A DNA stretch of 22,468 bases. Origin: Willaertia magna (lineage: Eukaryota; Heterolobosea; Eutetramitea; Acrasida; Naegleriidae). The notes under the pieces were generated by a model. That model saw only the letters and a program-made list of their open reading frames with translations, was not told the origin of the DNA and did not search any database. The stretch spans positions 1 through 22,468 of the forward strand of contig CADWAF010000116.1 of the NCBI GenBank assembly GCA_902984215.1, given 5' to 3'. The translations under genes and the position numbers were made by a program. This document shows positions 1-7,654 of this stretch, piece after piece. Each line of letters opens with the position of its first letter. Within the stretch, counting starts at the first letter, position 1.

Positions 1-29
1 ATGGTTTAAATAAATATGTGTTGAAATAA

Positions 30-419
30 TTATTGTTTTAATGTTTTTTGGGGACGATCGTGGATGGAAGGGGTTATCACTTGTTGATTATTTCGTTTTT
101 GTAAAGTTTGTTGTTGACTAGTATTTAATTTTTCAAAATATCTTTGTAATAAAGAAGTACGATCTGTTTCAATAGTTTGTTTAGGAGCTTCATGATTAAA
201 AAATAGTTTTGGTGGTTTTAAATTTGTTCTAGGATTTGGTTTTGAAAAGTTTTTATTATTAAATATTGGGAAATCATCTAATCCCGAAGAGTTAGAATTA
301 TTATTACTTGTTGAAGTGGTAGTAGTTGTGGTTGTTCTTTCCGAATGATTGTTGTTATTCTTGTTATTAGTATAGTTGCTTGATGATGATGAATGGTTGG
401 TCTTCTTTAAGTTGGACAT
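30..419 (-). CDS. Small Asn/Ser/Thr-rich hypothetical protein (129 aa)
   Basis: I do not recognise this protein. The first 45 or so residues are low-complexity Ser, Asn and Thr runs. The remainder (about 47-129) is more complex: it has a Pro/Lys stretch (KPNPRTNLKPPKLFF), a possible short helix (DRTSLLQRYFEKLNT) and a Gln-rich, basic tail. There is no signal peptide or membrane segment. The start is the first ATG in frame, in an A-rich context like the other genes here, and the stop is TAA. It diverges from the SAP-domain gene across a 502-bp spacer. Small size and low complexity leave some doubt that it is translated. The non-repetitive C-terminal half is the part to search against related amoebae. 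Confidence 0.5.
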   Translation of the reverse strand: MSNLKKTNHSSSSSNYTNNKNNNNHSERTTTTTTTSTSNNNSNSSGLDDFPIFNNKNFSKPNPRTNLKPPKLFFNHEAPKQTIETDRTSLLQRYFEKLNTSQQQTLQKRNNQQVITPSIHDRPQKTLKQ

Positions 420-921
420 TTTTTAAAAATCCGTTCTGTGCGTTCAAAACGTTCTTATGAAGCGCAAAGTAAAATCTCAATAATAACAAATATCTTTTAA
501 AATGAGCGTCAGATTAAAGTTATCCTCACATATTCGTCGGTACAGGTCTGTGATGCTATATTATTTGACATTTAATCATCATTGAAAGATATTGAATAAA
601 TTCCCATTGTTCCTTCTTTTTTGTGCGTAAAACCATCCGACATTATGGTACAAGAATATCATTTTAAAAATAATCATACAATATTTAAAGCGAATGCTAT
701 TCATAGCACACCAATTTGAAGTGTTCCTGAAAAAAAAACCTTCAACACCACTTTCTATTTTTTCTTTTTCCTTCAACAAATTTTTTCACCATTCTTCATT
801 TTTATTCACAACAACTCTCACTAACATCTCCAAATTGAACAACAAGAACGCTATAACAAACCCTATAACAACTAGCCATACAACAACGCATACAAACAAT
901 TAAGAATAACTAGATAACAAG
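420..921. other. Divergent intergenic region between orf129 and the SAP gene
   Basis: This 502-bp spacer must hold the promoters of both divergent genes. Next to the minus-strand gene, CGTTC occurs three times at a 9-bp period (432-454). Next to the plus-strand gene, a pyrimidine-rich stretch (about 755-810) passes into CAA-rich DNA up to the ATG at 922, which looks like a 5' leader. A 69-codon ATG-initiated frame (694-903) lies in that leader. Its composition follows the leader and I do not call it a gene. No RNA gene was seen. Confidence 0.55.
432..454. promoter_or_regulatory. Three CGTTC copies at 9-bp spacing
   Basis: CGTTC starts at 432, 441 and 450, so the three copies are phased at exactly 9 bp. 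On the minus strand they read GAACG and lie 13-35 bp upstream of the start codon of the 129-aa gene. CGTTC also occurs twice, 8 bp apart, at 5011-5023. The spacing suggests a protein-binding array, but no factor can be named. Confidence 0.3.
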
Positions 922-2751
922 ATGAATAACAATCCTAACAAACAATATAAACGCCAACAACAAAATGAATTTAAACCAAGTATAAGTAGAACCTTTCAAC
1001 CATCCTCCATTCATACTTCTACTTCCAATACAACAACAACTAGTAATCCAAGTAGTGAAATGATGAAAAAAATTTGGAAAAGTTGTGGATTAAAAGCTCT
1101 ATCCAAATTTAAATTAGTTGAACTAAAAGAAGAATTAAGAAAGAAAGGATTAACATTAAATGGTAATAAAAAAGAAATTATTAAAAGATTACATGATAAA
1201 TATCTAGAAGAAGAAGGTGGAATAGAACCTAATCATCATACAAATGGTAGTGAAGATGATGATGAAGAAGATGATTTATCGGATGAATTACTTGAAGATT
1301 TTTTTGGTAAAAAGAAATCCAATAAGAAGAAGAAGAATACAAAAAAGAATACAAAAAAGAAGAATAGTCCTTCTTCAACCATATTGAATACAACAACAAC
1401 ATCAATAAATATTGCTACTAGTGCGGCTATCGCTCCTGCCTCTGTTACTACTGAATCGAAACAATTACAAAGTAATAATTCATTATCATCTTCTAATAAT
1501 AATAAATCTAATACAACAATAATACCACCACCATTACCACCAACAAGTAATGGTACTACATTATTATATACAGGTAGTAGTACATTACCATTTGGTAATA
1601 ATCCATTAGCTGCTTTTTATGCATTTAATAATACAACTAATAATACTAATAATAATAGTGTTGTTGGTATAACTACTCATGTACCACCACCAACTACAGT
1701 AGTAGCTCCACCTTCAAGTATGTATTCATATCCTGGATATATTTATCCAAATGTTAATACTACTACTGGTAATGGCGTTACAACAACAACAGCACCAATA
1801 GTTAGTGGGATGACTACTATAAATAGTAATTGTGTGAATAAGAATGTAAATAATAATACAACAGGGAAGAAACCATTTTCAATGATAAATAGTACGAATA
1901 ATGTGACAGTGAATAATAGTATGAAATCAGAGAAGGTAGTGGTTGATGAGTTATTTAAAGAAGTTGATTTAAGTAATTATATTTCATTTATAAAGAAGGA
2001 AAAGACTGAAGATAAGAAAAGAGAGAGTTATGATTTTGGAAATACTGAAGATGATGATGAAGAAGAAGAAGAGGAAATTACTATTGATGATGAATTTTTA
2101 ACAATTGAAGATGTTAATAATTTATTGAGTGATAATTATCAAAATAATAAAAAAAAGAGAAGAAATTATTATGATTATTTATTTAATGATAATAATGAGA
2201 ATAGTGAAATGATGAATAAAAAGATAAAATGTAATGATGATAATACTTCAATTGATAGTGATGATAGTGATAATAATAATAGTGATAATAGTAGTAATTA
2301 TGATGATAATATTTTACATGAGATTATATTTAGAGTAATACATAAATCTAAAGATTATTTATTTTTACCTTATAGATCAGATGAAACGTGGGAAAATGTT
2401 ATTAAGAAAATTATTGGGGAAGTTAATATTAAAGAAAATTTAGAAGAAAATAAGAAGATTAAGTTTAAAATAATAATTAATAATAATGAATTTAGTAATA
2501 ATAAATTAAAGATAAATAATATAAAATATACAGATACAATACATATTATTTTATTAAATGAAGATGATACACAAATAGATAATTTATTTTTAGTTGTTGA
2601 TCAAATTGTTTGTTTAGATTTAGAAGATGATGAAATTAGTTTAACTAAAGATGATATGGATGATAAATATATTTATTTACAACAAGATGAAGATGATATT
2701 TATAACAATTTAAATAATAACTTTAATATAAGTTTAATTGAATCTATTTAA
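922..2751 (+). CDS. SAP-domain nuclear protein with possible C-terminal ubiquitin-like domain (609 aa)
   Basis: Residues about 60-94 form a SAP motif: LSKFKLVELKEELRKKGL, then NGNKKEIIKRLHDKY, matching the helix-turn-helix pattern L..L...L...GL...G.K..L..RL. SAP domains bind scaffold/AT-rich DNA or RNA in the nucleus. An acidic patch and a strongly basic Lys-rich patch (about 112-150) follow and look like a nuclear localisation signal. Next comes a long Asn/Thr/Pro low-complexity linker with two acidic blocks. Residues about 465-552 alternate short strands and a helix and could be a ubiquitin-like beta-grasp fold (inference). IVCLDLEDDE at 562-571 resembles a SUMO-interacting motif. The start is the first ATG of the frame after a CAA-rich leader. 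The TAA stop interlocks with that of the convergent gene. Partners and exact role are unknown. Confidence 0.8.
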   Translation: MNNNPNKQYKRQQQNEFKPSISRTFQPSSIHTSTSNTTTTSNPSSEMMKKIWKSCGLKALSKFKLVELKEELRKKGLTLNGNKKEIIKRLHDKYLEEEGGIEPNHHTNGSEDDDEEDDLSDELLEDFFGKKKSNKKKKNTKKNTKKKNSPSSTILNTTTTSINIATSAAIAPASVTTESKQLQSNNSLSSSNNNKSNTTIIPPPLPPTSNGTTLLYTGSSTLPFGNNPLAAFYAFNNTTNNTNNNSVVGITTHVPPPTTVVAPPSSMYSYPGYIYPNVNTTTGNGVTTTTAPIVSGMTTINSNCVNKNVNNNTTGKKPFSMINSTNNVTVNNSMKSEKVVVDELFKEVDLSNYISFIKKEKTEDKKRESYDFGNTEDDDEEEEEEITIDDEFLTIEDVNNLLSDNYQNNKKKRRNYYDYLFNDNNENSEMMNKKIKCNDDNTSIDSDDSDNNNSDNSSNYDDNILHEIIFRVIHKSKDYLFLPYRSDETWENVIKKIIGEVNIKENLEENKKIKFKIIINNNEFSNNKLKINNIKYTDTIHIILLNEDDTQIDNLFLVVDQIVCLDLEDDEISLTKDDMDDKYIYLQQDEDDIYNNLNNNFNISLIESI

Positions 2752-4691
2752 TAAAATATTTTATTATTATTTAAATTTCTTTTTAATTTTAAATATTTTA
2801 TACTTAATGGTTCTTCATTCTTTAATGTAAACTTGGGTTTTCTCTTTGTTGCATCTTGACTCGGTGATAATGCTTCAGTATTTATATCTACTACATTCAT
2901 ATTTACATTGTGATTATCATCGTTATCGTGATTAAAATGATGACGGGGCGTTTTAGCTAATTGTTTAATATTTTCTTGAACAAAATCAACTGGAACGTAT
3001 TCAAAATCATCTCCTTTTCTAACAAATTTAAAATGTAATGAATGAGTATTATTATTGTTGTTATTTAGTTCTTTCGTCCTTTCTAATTGTTTTTTCATTT
3101 CTTTTAATCTTTCTAATCTCTTTTTATATTCTTCATTAATACCATATCCAGAACTAGGTACATTTCCTTTTATGGCTGACGGTATTGGCCTTATGCGATC
3201 ATTATGTTTTAATTTATTTAATTTACTATTATCATGTACTGCACTGCTACTATTTGGTCGTTTCATTAAGTGTTGGTAATTATTTAAACGATTATTGTCT
3301 GTATTATTGCCAAGCAATAACTGCGATAATGTTCTTGTAAATAAATTTCTGTTATTATTACCATTTTTAGCATTACTGGGAGAATTATTTTTGGAAGAAG
3401 AAGAAAAAGGATCGCCATCATCATCTAACAATACTCGTTCTTCATTCTCTTCATTATTCATTCCAAAATGATTTAATAATAAATTTAATAAATTATTATT
3501 TTCACTATTACTGTCACCACTATTATTTAAATTTAATAAATTAGTTTCAGAATTATACCTTTTAAATTTATTTTCTTTATTTACTGTTTCTACTAAATAA
3601 TTAATTAAAACATTTTCATTATTATTATTTCCATTTTCAGTAGTAATTGTTTTATCTACAATTAAATTATTTAATAAAGAAACTAAATTATTTTCACTTA
3701 TTGTTTTATTTAATGCATTTACTCTTAAATTATTATTATTTCCATTATTATTTAATAAAAATTGTAATTGTTGACTTTTAGGTGATGCATTATGATTATT
3801 ATTATCATTGTTATTTCCATTTATATCTATTTTTATTGTGTTTATATTATCATTGTTATTATTACCATTTAAAGAGGTTGCTTTTTCTAAGTTATTTTGT
3901 TGTAAAATTATTGGAATTAAATTTTGTAATAAATTTTCACCATTATCATTTACCGTCGTTAATAATAATTTTACAATTTCCTTTTCAGTATTGTTATTTT
4001 CCATATTTGTATTTTCCGCATTATCATTTACCAATTTTTGTAACAAATTTACCAATAATTCATTTGACTTTTCATTATCCAACAAATTCTTTAATTGATT
4101 CATCACCATTTCATTCTTTTTATAGTCATCATCTCCTAACTTTCCAAATATAGAACTATCCAATTTCTTTTTATTTATTTTTTTCTTCTTTTTAGTCTTC
4201 TTTTCCAATAAAATTTCAGGTACTGGCGTTGAAGATTTAATACTCAATAAAAAATCATTAAATTCCAAACCAGAAATTTCTTCTAAATTATCCAAATCAT
4301 TATTTGAATTATTATCATTCATATTATTATTTTGGTTATTATTACCATTTTTAGAAAATTTATGAACTTTAAATAAATTATTTGTTCCCAACTCTTCACT
4401 TGTAATGTAACTTCTTTTCATTGAAGATTGAAAGATAGAATTATTATGTTTTGTATTATTATTTGTTGTATGATTACTACTACTGGTAGTACTATTACTT
4501 GGACTAGTTAATTGTTGGGAATGAGAAGTTAGTGGAGGATAATGTTGTTGTTCATTATGAGTTTTAATGTTTAAGGTTGAGGATGGCGTTGAAGTTGAAG
4601 AAGATGTAGTTGTTGTATGATGATGAAAGGATATTGAGGATGATTTAGGTACTTGTACTTGTATTCTAGCTCTCGTTTGCATACTATTCAT
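2748..4691 (-). CDS. Asn-rich hypothetical protein with Leu/Asn repeats and nuclear signal (647 aa)
   Basis: I do not recognise a family. The first 85 residues are Ser/Thr/His/Gln-rich. A block around 140-160 (LEEISGLEFNDFLLSIK) is followed by a Lys cluster near 164-176 that looks like a nuclear localisation signal. From about 195 to 405, short Leu-rich helices (LLVNLLQKLVND, LLQNLIPIILQQ, LVSLLNNLIVDK, LLNLLLNHFG) alternate with poly-Asn loops, in a degenerate repeat of roughly 40-60 residues. A basic predicted coiled coil lies near 520-543 (KKRLERLKEMKKQLERTKEL). The C-terminus is basic and more complex. There is no membrane segment. The first ATG is taken as start; a second Met is three codons later. 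The long open frame against high AT content supports a real gene. It is convergent with the SAP gene, and the last bases of both overlap. Confidence 0.7.
   Translation of the reverse strand: MNSMQTRARIQVQVPKSSSISFHHHTTTTSSSTSTPSSTLNIKTHNEQQHYPPLTSHSQQLTSPSNSTTSSSNHTTNNNTKHNNSIFQSSMKRSYITSEELGTNNLFKVHKFSKNGNNNQNNNMNDNNSNNDLDNLEEISGLEFNDFLLSIKSSTPVPEILLEKKTKKKKKINKKKLDSSIFGKLGDDDYKKNEMVMNQLKNLLDNEKSNELLVNLLQKLVNDNAENTNMENNNTEKEIVKLLLTTVNDNGENLLQNLIPIILQQNNLEKATSLNGNNNNDNINTIKIDINGNNNDNNNHNASPKSQQLQFLLNNNGNNNNLRVNALNKTISENNLVSLLNNLIVDKTITTENGNNNNENVLINYLVETVNKENKFKRYNSETNLLNLNNSGDSNSENNNLLNLLLNHFGMNNEENEERVLLDDDGDPFSSSSKNNSPSNAKNGNNNRNLFTRTLSQLLLGNNTDNNRLNNYQHLMKRPNSSSAVHDNSKLNKLKHNDRIRPIPSAIKGNVPSSGYGINEEYKKRLERLKEMKKQLERTKELNNNNNNTHSLHFKFVRKGDDFEYVPVDFVQENIKQLAKTPRHHFNHDNDDNHNVNMNVVDINTEALSPSQDATKRKPKFTLKNEEPLSIKYLKLKRNLNNNKIFY
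2749..2766. terminator. Palindromic bidirectional polyadenylation element at interlocked stop codons
   Basis: TAATAAAATATTTTATTA is a perfect 18-bp palindrome. Its first three bases are the stop codon of the plus-strand SAP gene. The minus-strand stop (2750-2748) interlocks with it inside TTAA (2748-2751). The palindrome gives AATAAA on the plus strand (2750-2755) and again on the minus strand (2765-2760). It could therefore act as the poly(A) signal for both convergent genes. The palindrome and overlap are seen directly; the function is inferred from the canonical AATAAA signal. Confidence 0.5.
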
Positions 4692-5303
4692 TGTTATGAT
4701 TAAAAGTTGTTTTTTTTTTGTATTGCAGGATTATTGATTATTGGAGGGTATAGAGTTATTTTGTAGTTAGTTATTAGACCAAATTTACCAGCTAACCTAG
4801 CTTAGCTTGGGAGAATACAAAAAAAGGAGGGAAAGTAAAGGGAAGTGGTGATTGGTAGTAGGGCACTACAAGAGGTTGGTGGATGGTATTTTTTTTTGTT
4901 TCGTTTCTTTAAGTTTTTTGGTGAAGCGTTTTTTACGGTTTTTTTGTATTTCCTTATTTGAAAGATTTATAGGTTTTTTAAACACTATAGTGAACTGTAA
5001 AAATGTTGTTCGTTCTTTCGTTCCTTATTATCTTAGTACTACTACTGCTACTTTCTATTCAATACTTGATACAGCCAGCCTGTAATGAATGATGCTAATA
5101 ATTTCAATGATGGTGAGTGTGGTAGTATTGTATATTAATAAAGTACTTACAGTAAAACTACTGTATGAGTCAAGTCATTTGTTGTTTTATCTTTATAGTA
5201 ATATCTAAAAATAGTAATTAACTTTTCTTGATCCTCCAAAACAATAAAAAATTCTTTAACACAAAAAAAATTATCTTTCAAATTATTTTATTGATTACAA
5301 CAA
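4692..5303. other. Intergenic region between orf647 and KRTCAP2, possible spliced 5' leader
   Basis: These 612 bp separate two minus-strand genes and should hold the promoter and leader of the 647-aa gene. On the minus strand, a GTAAGT donor begins at 5150 and an acceptor ending CATTACAG finishes at 5080. Together they would define a 71-nt intron in a leader or unannotated transcript. A 7-bp stem with a 4-nt loop lies at 5148-5165, followed by a TGAGTCA bZIP/AP-1-like site (5166-5172) and two CGTTC copies (5011-5023). The plus-strand frame at 4852-5085 lacks an ATG start and was not called. Confidence 0.4.
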
Positions 5304-5708
5304 TTATTTCTTACTAAACTTTCTCTGTCCTTCATTCACAACATTTTGATCATAAGAAGATAATTTATCACTATTTGATAATTGAAATAATTCATAAGTA
5401 ATAACAATTGAAAATAAAAAACAAGTAGTAATACAAACACCATGAAAAGTTGAAGCAATAATTTCAGAAATAATTAAACAAATAATTACATCAAACCATC
5501 CAGATGATTTACCTGATAATAATTTAATATTACCTAATGTAGTTAATAAAAACATATAAATTAAACTACAAGTAAATCCAACAAATACTTTTCCTTTATC
5601 CGATGATAATAAAATTTCTTTAAAATAATTTGTTGAGAAAAATGTTAATCCTGCCAATGTTAATGCAATCACAATACTTTTATTTGATGATGATGAAGTT
5701 GTAGACAT
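5304..5708 (-). CDS. KRTCAP2: KRTCAP2-like oligosaccharyltransferase subunit (134 aa)
   Basis: This small polytopic membrane protein matches the keratinocyte-associated protein 2 family. KRTCAP2 is a subunit of the STT3A-type oligosaccharyltransferase in the ER membrane, which N-glycosylates nascent proteins at the translocon. Hydrophobic segments lie at about 12-28, 41-60, 73-88 and 90-108. The most diagnostic stretch is H89-GVCITTCFLFS-I101, which I recognise as the conserved H-VC-TTCF-FS block of the family. A short GN-KLLSGK loop (59-67) precedes it, also as in the family. Length fits the usual 130-160 residues. A Ser/Thr-rich N-terminus and a charged, Lys-ending C-terminus flank the membrane core. 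The gene diverges from TRM1 across a 106-bp promoter. The assignment is from motif memory; a profile search would settle it. Confidence 0.8.
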   Translation of the reverse strand: MSTTSSSSNKSIVIALTLAGLTFFSTNYFKEILLSSDKGKVFVGFTCSLIYMFLLTTLGNIKLLSGKSSGWFDVIICLIISEIIASTFHGVCITTCFLFSIVITYELFQLSNSDKLSSYDQNVVNEGQRKFSKK

Positions 5709-5768
5709 TTTTTAATTAAGAATTTTATTTTTATTTTTTTTTGAAAAAAATTGTATTCTTTCTGCTAG

Positions 5769-5781
5769 AAACGCAGCGTTT
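5769..5781. repeat. Perfect odd-centred inverted repeat AAACGCAGCGTTT
   Basis: Two 6-bp arms flank a single central A (5775). The arms are GC-containing in an otherwise AT-rich spacer. The centre is 19 bp from the centre of the next palindrome (5794). It is a candidate site for a dimeric transcription factor serving the KRTCAP2/TRM1 promoter. Confidence 0.5.
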
Positions 5782-5788
5782 TAGTTTC

Positions 5789-5799
5789 CGAACAGTTCG
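5789..5799. repeat. Perfect odd-centred inverted repeat CGAACAGTTCG
   Basis: Two 5-bp arms flank a central A at 5794, with 7 bp between this repeat and the preceding palindrome. It lies 16-26 bp upstream of the first TRM1 ATG. The arm GAAC/GTTC recalls the GAACG/CGTTC repeats at 432-454 and 5011-5023. Confidence 0.45.
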
Positions 5800-5814
5800 A
5801 TTTTGAAAAAAGAA

Positions 5815-7647
5815 ATGAAGAGATGGATAAAGAATGCATCGTTAATGATGATGATGGAGAGTAATATGAAAAGAAAACATTTTGTATGTTACTCTTCTTC
5901 CTTGTTTTCGTCAAAGATTTCTTCAAAGATTTCTTGTGCACTCGCTCAAACGCATATGGTTTTTTCTTTTGAAAAAAAAATGCTTCATACAAACCATGCT
6001 ATCTCACCAACAACCGTTGACTCATCTTCTTCCACCAACCTTTTAACCACCGATAATAATAACAATAGGATGCAAATAGAGGAAGAAAACAATAAACAAA
6101 CAACTAGTGGTACTTTTAATAGAGTAAATGAAAAACCAATACCTGAAGGATATCAAAGTATTACAGAAGGTACAGCTACAATTATTTATAGTAAAGATAC
6201 AGAAGCTTTTTATAATAAAGTTCAAGTATTTAATAGAGATATTTCAACATTAATTATTAAAATGTATAATGAACAATTAAAAGAAGAATTAAAAGAAAAT
6301 TATAAAAATATAAATATTTTAGAAGCTTTATCTGCTACTGGATTAAGAGCTATTCGTTATTTTAAAGAAATTCCAAATATTAATACAATTATAGCAAATG
6401 ATTTATTACCTGATCCTGTAGAATGTATTAAAAGAAATGTTGAATTTAATGAGATTTCAAGTGAAAAAATTATTGCAAATCAAGCAGATGCTATTAAATA
6501 TATGGCTCAAGTAAATAATTATTTTGATGTTGTGGATTTGGATCCTTATGGGACAGTTTCACCATTTATGGATAGTGCAATGCAAGCAGTGAATGGGAAT
6601 GGTGGATTATTATGTGTTACATGTACTGATATGGCAGTGTTATGTGCTCAACAACAAGGAGCTTGTTTTTCTAAGTATGGAATTTATCCTCAAAAGATTA
6701 AAGCATGTCATGAACAGGCATTAAGAATATTATTGGGATTTATTCAAATGAGCGCTTCAAAATACAAAAGATATATTCAACCTCTAATTTCCTTATCAGT
6801 AGATTTTTATGTAAGAGTATTTGTTAGAGTTCATACAAGTAATGAAAAGGTAAAGAATAGTTACAAATCTTTTGGAAATGTACATATTTGTACAGGATGT
6901 GAATCTTATCATATTGAACCTTTAGGAAGTACCAATCATACAACTTTTAATAAGGAAAATTGTAGTGAATGTGGTTGGCGCTTAAAACAATCTGGACCAA
7001 TATGGATAGGTCCATTACATGATAATGAATTCCTTACAAAATGTTTTAATCACGTAAAGGAGAATAATCATTTATTTTCAACACATAAAAGAATGACTGG
7101 ATTAATCCATGCATGTATGAATGAATTACCAGATATTCCACTCTATTATATTTTAGATTATTTATCAAGTGTATTAAAATGTCAAAATCCATCCATTGAT
7201 CTCTTTAAATCAGCATTACTAAATTTAGGATATAGAGTATCAAATACACATGTTAAACCAAATGCTTTTAAAACGAATGCACCACCTAATGTTATATTTG
7301 ATATTTATAAAGAATGGATTAAAAATCATCCAGTTAAAGATAGATCAAATAATAGTGTTAAAACACCTGGACAAGTAATTTTAGAAAAACCACAAAAATT
7401 AGAAAATATTTCATTTGAATTACATAAAGATGCATTAACTGGAAAGAAATATACTGGAATTGCAACTTATTTACCTAATCCAGAAGAGAATTGGGGACCT
7501 GGAAAGAGAAAGACAATACATAAAAAGAAGAGTGAACAATCATCTACTAATGATACTACTATTAATGAAGATGTTGAAAATATTGTTAGTAATGAGGTAG
7601 AAGAAAAGGAAACAAAGAAGCAAAAAATTGAAAATTTAGAAAATTAA
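5815..7647 (+). CDS. TRM1: tRNA (guanine26-N2)-dimethyltransferase
   Basis: TRM1 uses S-adenosylmethionine to make N2,N2-dimethylguanosine at position 26 of tRNAs, in the nucleus and often in mitochondria. The family fit is strong: an entry motif ITEGTATIIY, a Rossmann SAM-binding stretch (ILEALSATGLRAIRYF), ANDLLPDPVECIKRN, the catalytic DPYG at residues 243-246, and the LCVTCTDMAVLC block. A zinc-binding set follows at C359, C362, C383 and C386, then GPIWIGPLHD. The C-terminus is Lys-rich (KKKSEQ, KETKKQK) and may be a nuclear signal. The first ATG is 5815 (610 aa); an in-frame TAG lies at 5782. A second plausible start is the in-frame ATG at 5980 (555 aa), also preceded by a T-run/G/A-run. 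The 55 residues between are basic and Ser-rich, like a mitochondrial presequence. An unknown gene follows after 7 bp. Confidence 0.95.
   Translation: MKRWIKNASLMMMMESNMKRKHFVCYSSSLFSSKISSKISCALAQTHMVFSFEKKMLHTNHAISPTTVDSSSSTNLLTTDNNNNRMQIEEENNKQTTSGTFNRVNEKPIPEGYQSITEGTATIIYSKDTEAFYNKVQVFNRDISTLIIKMYNEQLKEELKENYKNINILEALSATGLRAIRYFKEIPNINTIIANDLLPDPVECIKRNVEFNEISSEKIIANQADAIKYMAQVNNYFDVVDLDPYGTVSPFMDSAMQAVNGNGGLLCVTCTDMAVLCAQQQGACFSKYGIYPQKIKACHEQALRILLGFIQMSASKYKRYIQPLISLSVDFYVRVFVRVHTSNEKVKNSYKSFGNVHICTGCESYHIEPLGSTNHTTFNKENCSECGWRLKQSGPIWIGPLHDNEFLTKCFNHVKENNHLFSTHKRMTGLIHACMNELPDIPLYYILDYLSSVLKCQNPSIDLFKSALLNLGYRVSNTHVKPNAFKTNAPPNVIFDIYKEWIKNHPVKDRSNNSVKTPGQVILEKPQKLENISFELHKDALTGKKYTGIATYLPNPEENWGPGKRKTIHKKKSEQSSTNDTTINEDVENIVSNEVEEKETKKQKIENLEN
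5911..5934 (+). repeat. Two tandem 12-bp copies in the TRM1 leader peptide
   Basis: TCAAAGATTTCT is repeated twice head to tail, encoding SKIS-SKIS in the presequence-like N-terminal extension. An in-frame duplication in an evolutionarily loose targeting region is the simplest reading. Confidence 0.7.
5960..5982 (+). promoter_or_regulatory. T-run/G/A-run element before the internal TRM1 ATG
   Basis: A T6-C-T4-G-A9 tract runs directly into the in-frame ATG at 5980. The same arrangement occurs just before the ATG codons of TRM1 itself (5801), the LRR/RGS gene (9008) and the polymerase epsilon gene (16922). This supports an internal transcription start producing a shorter TRM1. Confidence 0.4.
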
Positions 7648-7654
7648 AAAAAAA

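Larger units (their letters stand above)
5709..5814. promoter_or_regulatory. Compact divergent promoter of KRTCAP2 and TRM1
   Basis: Only 106 bp separate the two start codons. The region contains a T-run/G/A-run element at 5734-5750, a perfect inverted repeat AAACGC-A-GCGTTT at 5769-5781, a second one CGAAC-A-GTTCG at 5789-5799, and another T4-G-A6 element at 5801-5811 just before the first TRM1 ATG. An in-frame TAG at 5782-5784 bounds the TRM1 reading frame upstream. The palindromes are seen directly; binding by dimeric factors is inferred. Confidence 0.55.

Noticed and set aside
579..779. 66-codon minus-strand frame in the same spacer
   Set aside because: No ATG at its start, overlaps the opposite-strand leader and shows no recognisable protein features.
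694..903. 69-codon ATG-started frame ahead of the SAP gene
   Set aside because: It lies in a pyrimidine/CAA-rich stretch that looks like a 5' leader, and ends 18 bp before the SAP ATG. The C-terminal half simply reads the CAA/ACA composition. At most it is an upstream ORF.
3055..4153. Plus-strand frames antisense to the 647-aa gene
   Set aside because: They are Phe/Leu/Tyr/His-rich mirror images of Asn-rich codons on the coding strand, not genes.
4852..5085. 77-codon plus-strand frame between orf647 and KRTCAP2
   Set aside because: Begins at TTG, is Phe/Leu/Val-rich as expected from T-rich DNA, and has no motif.
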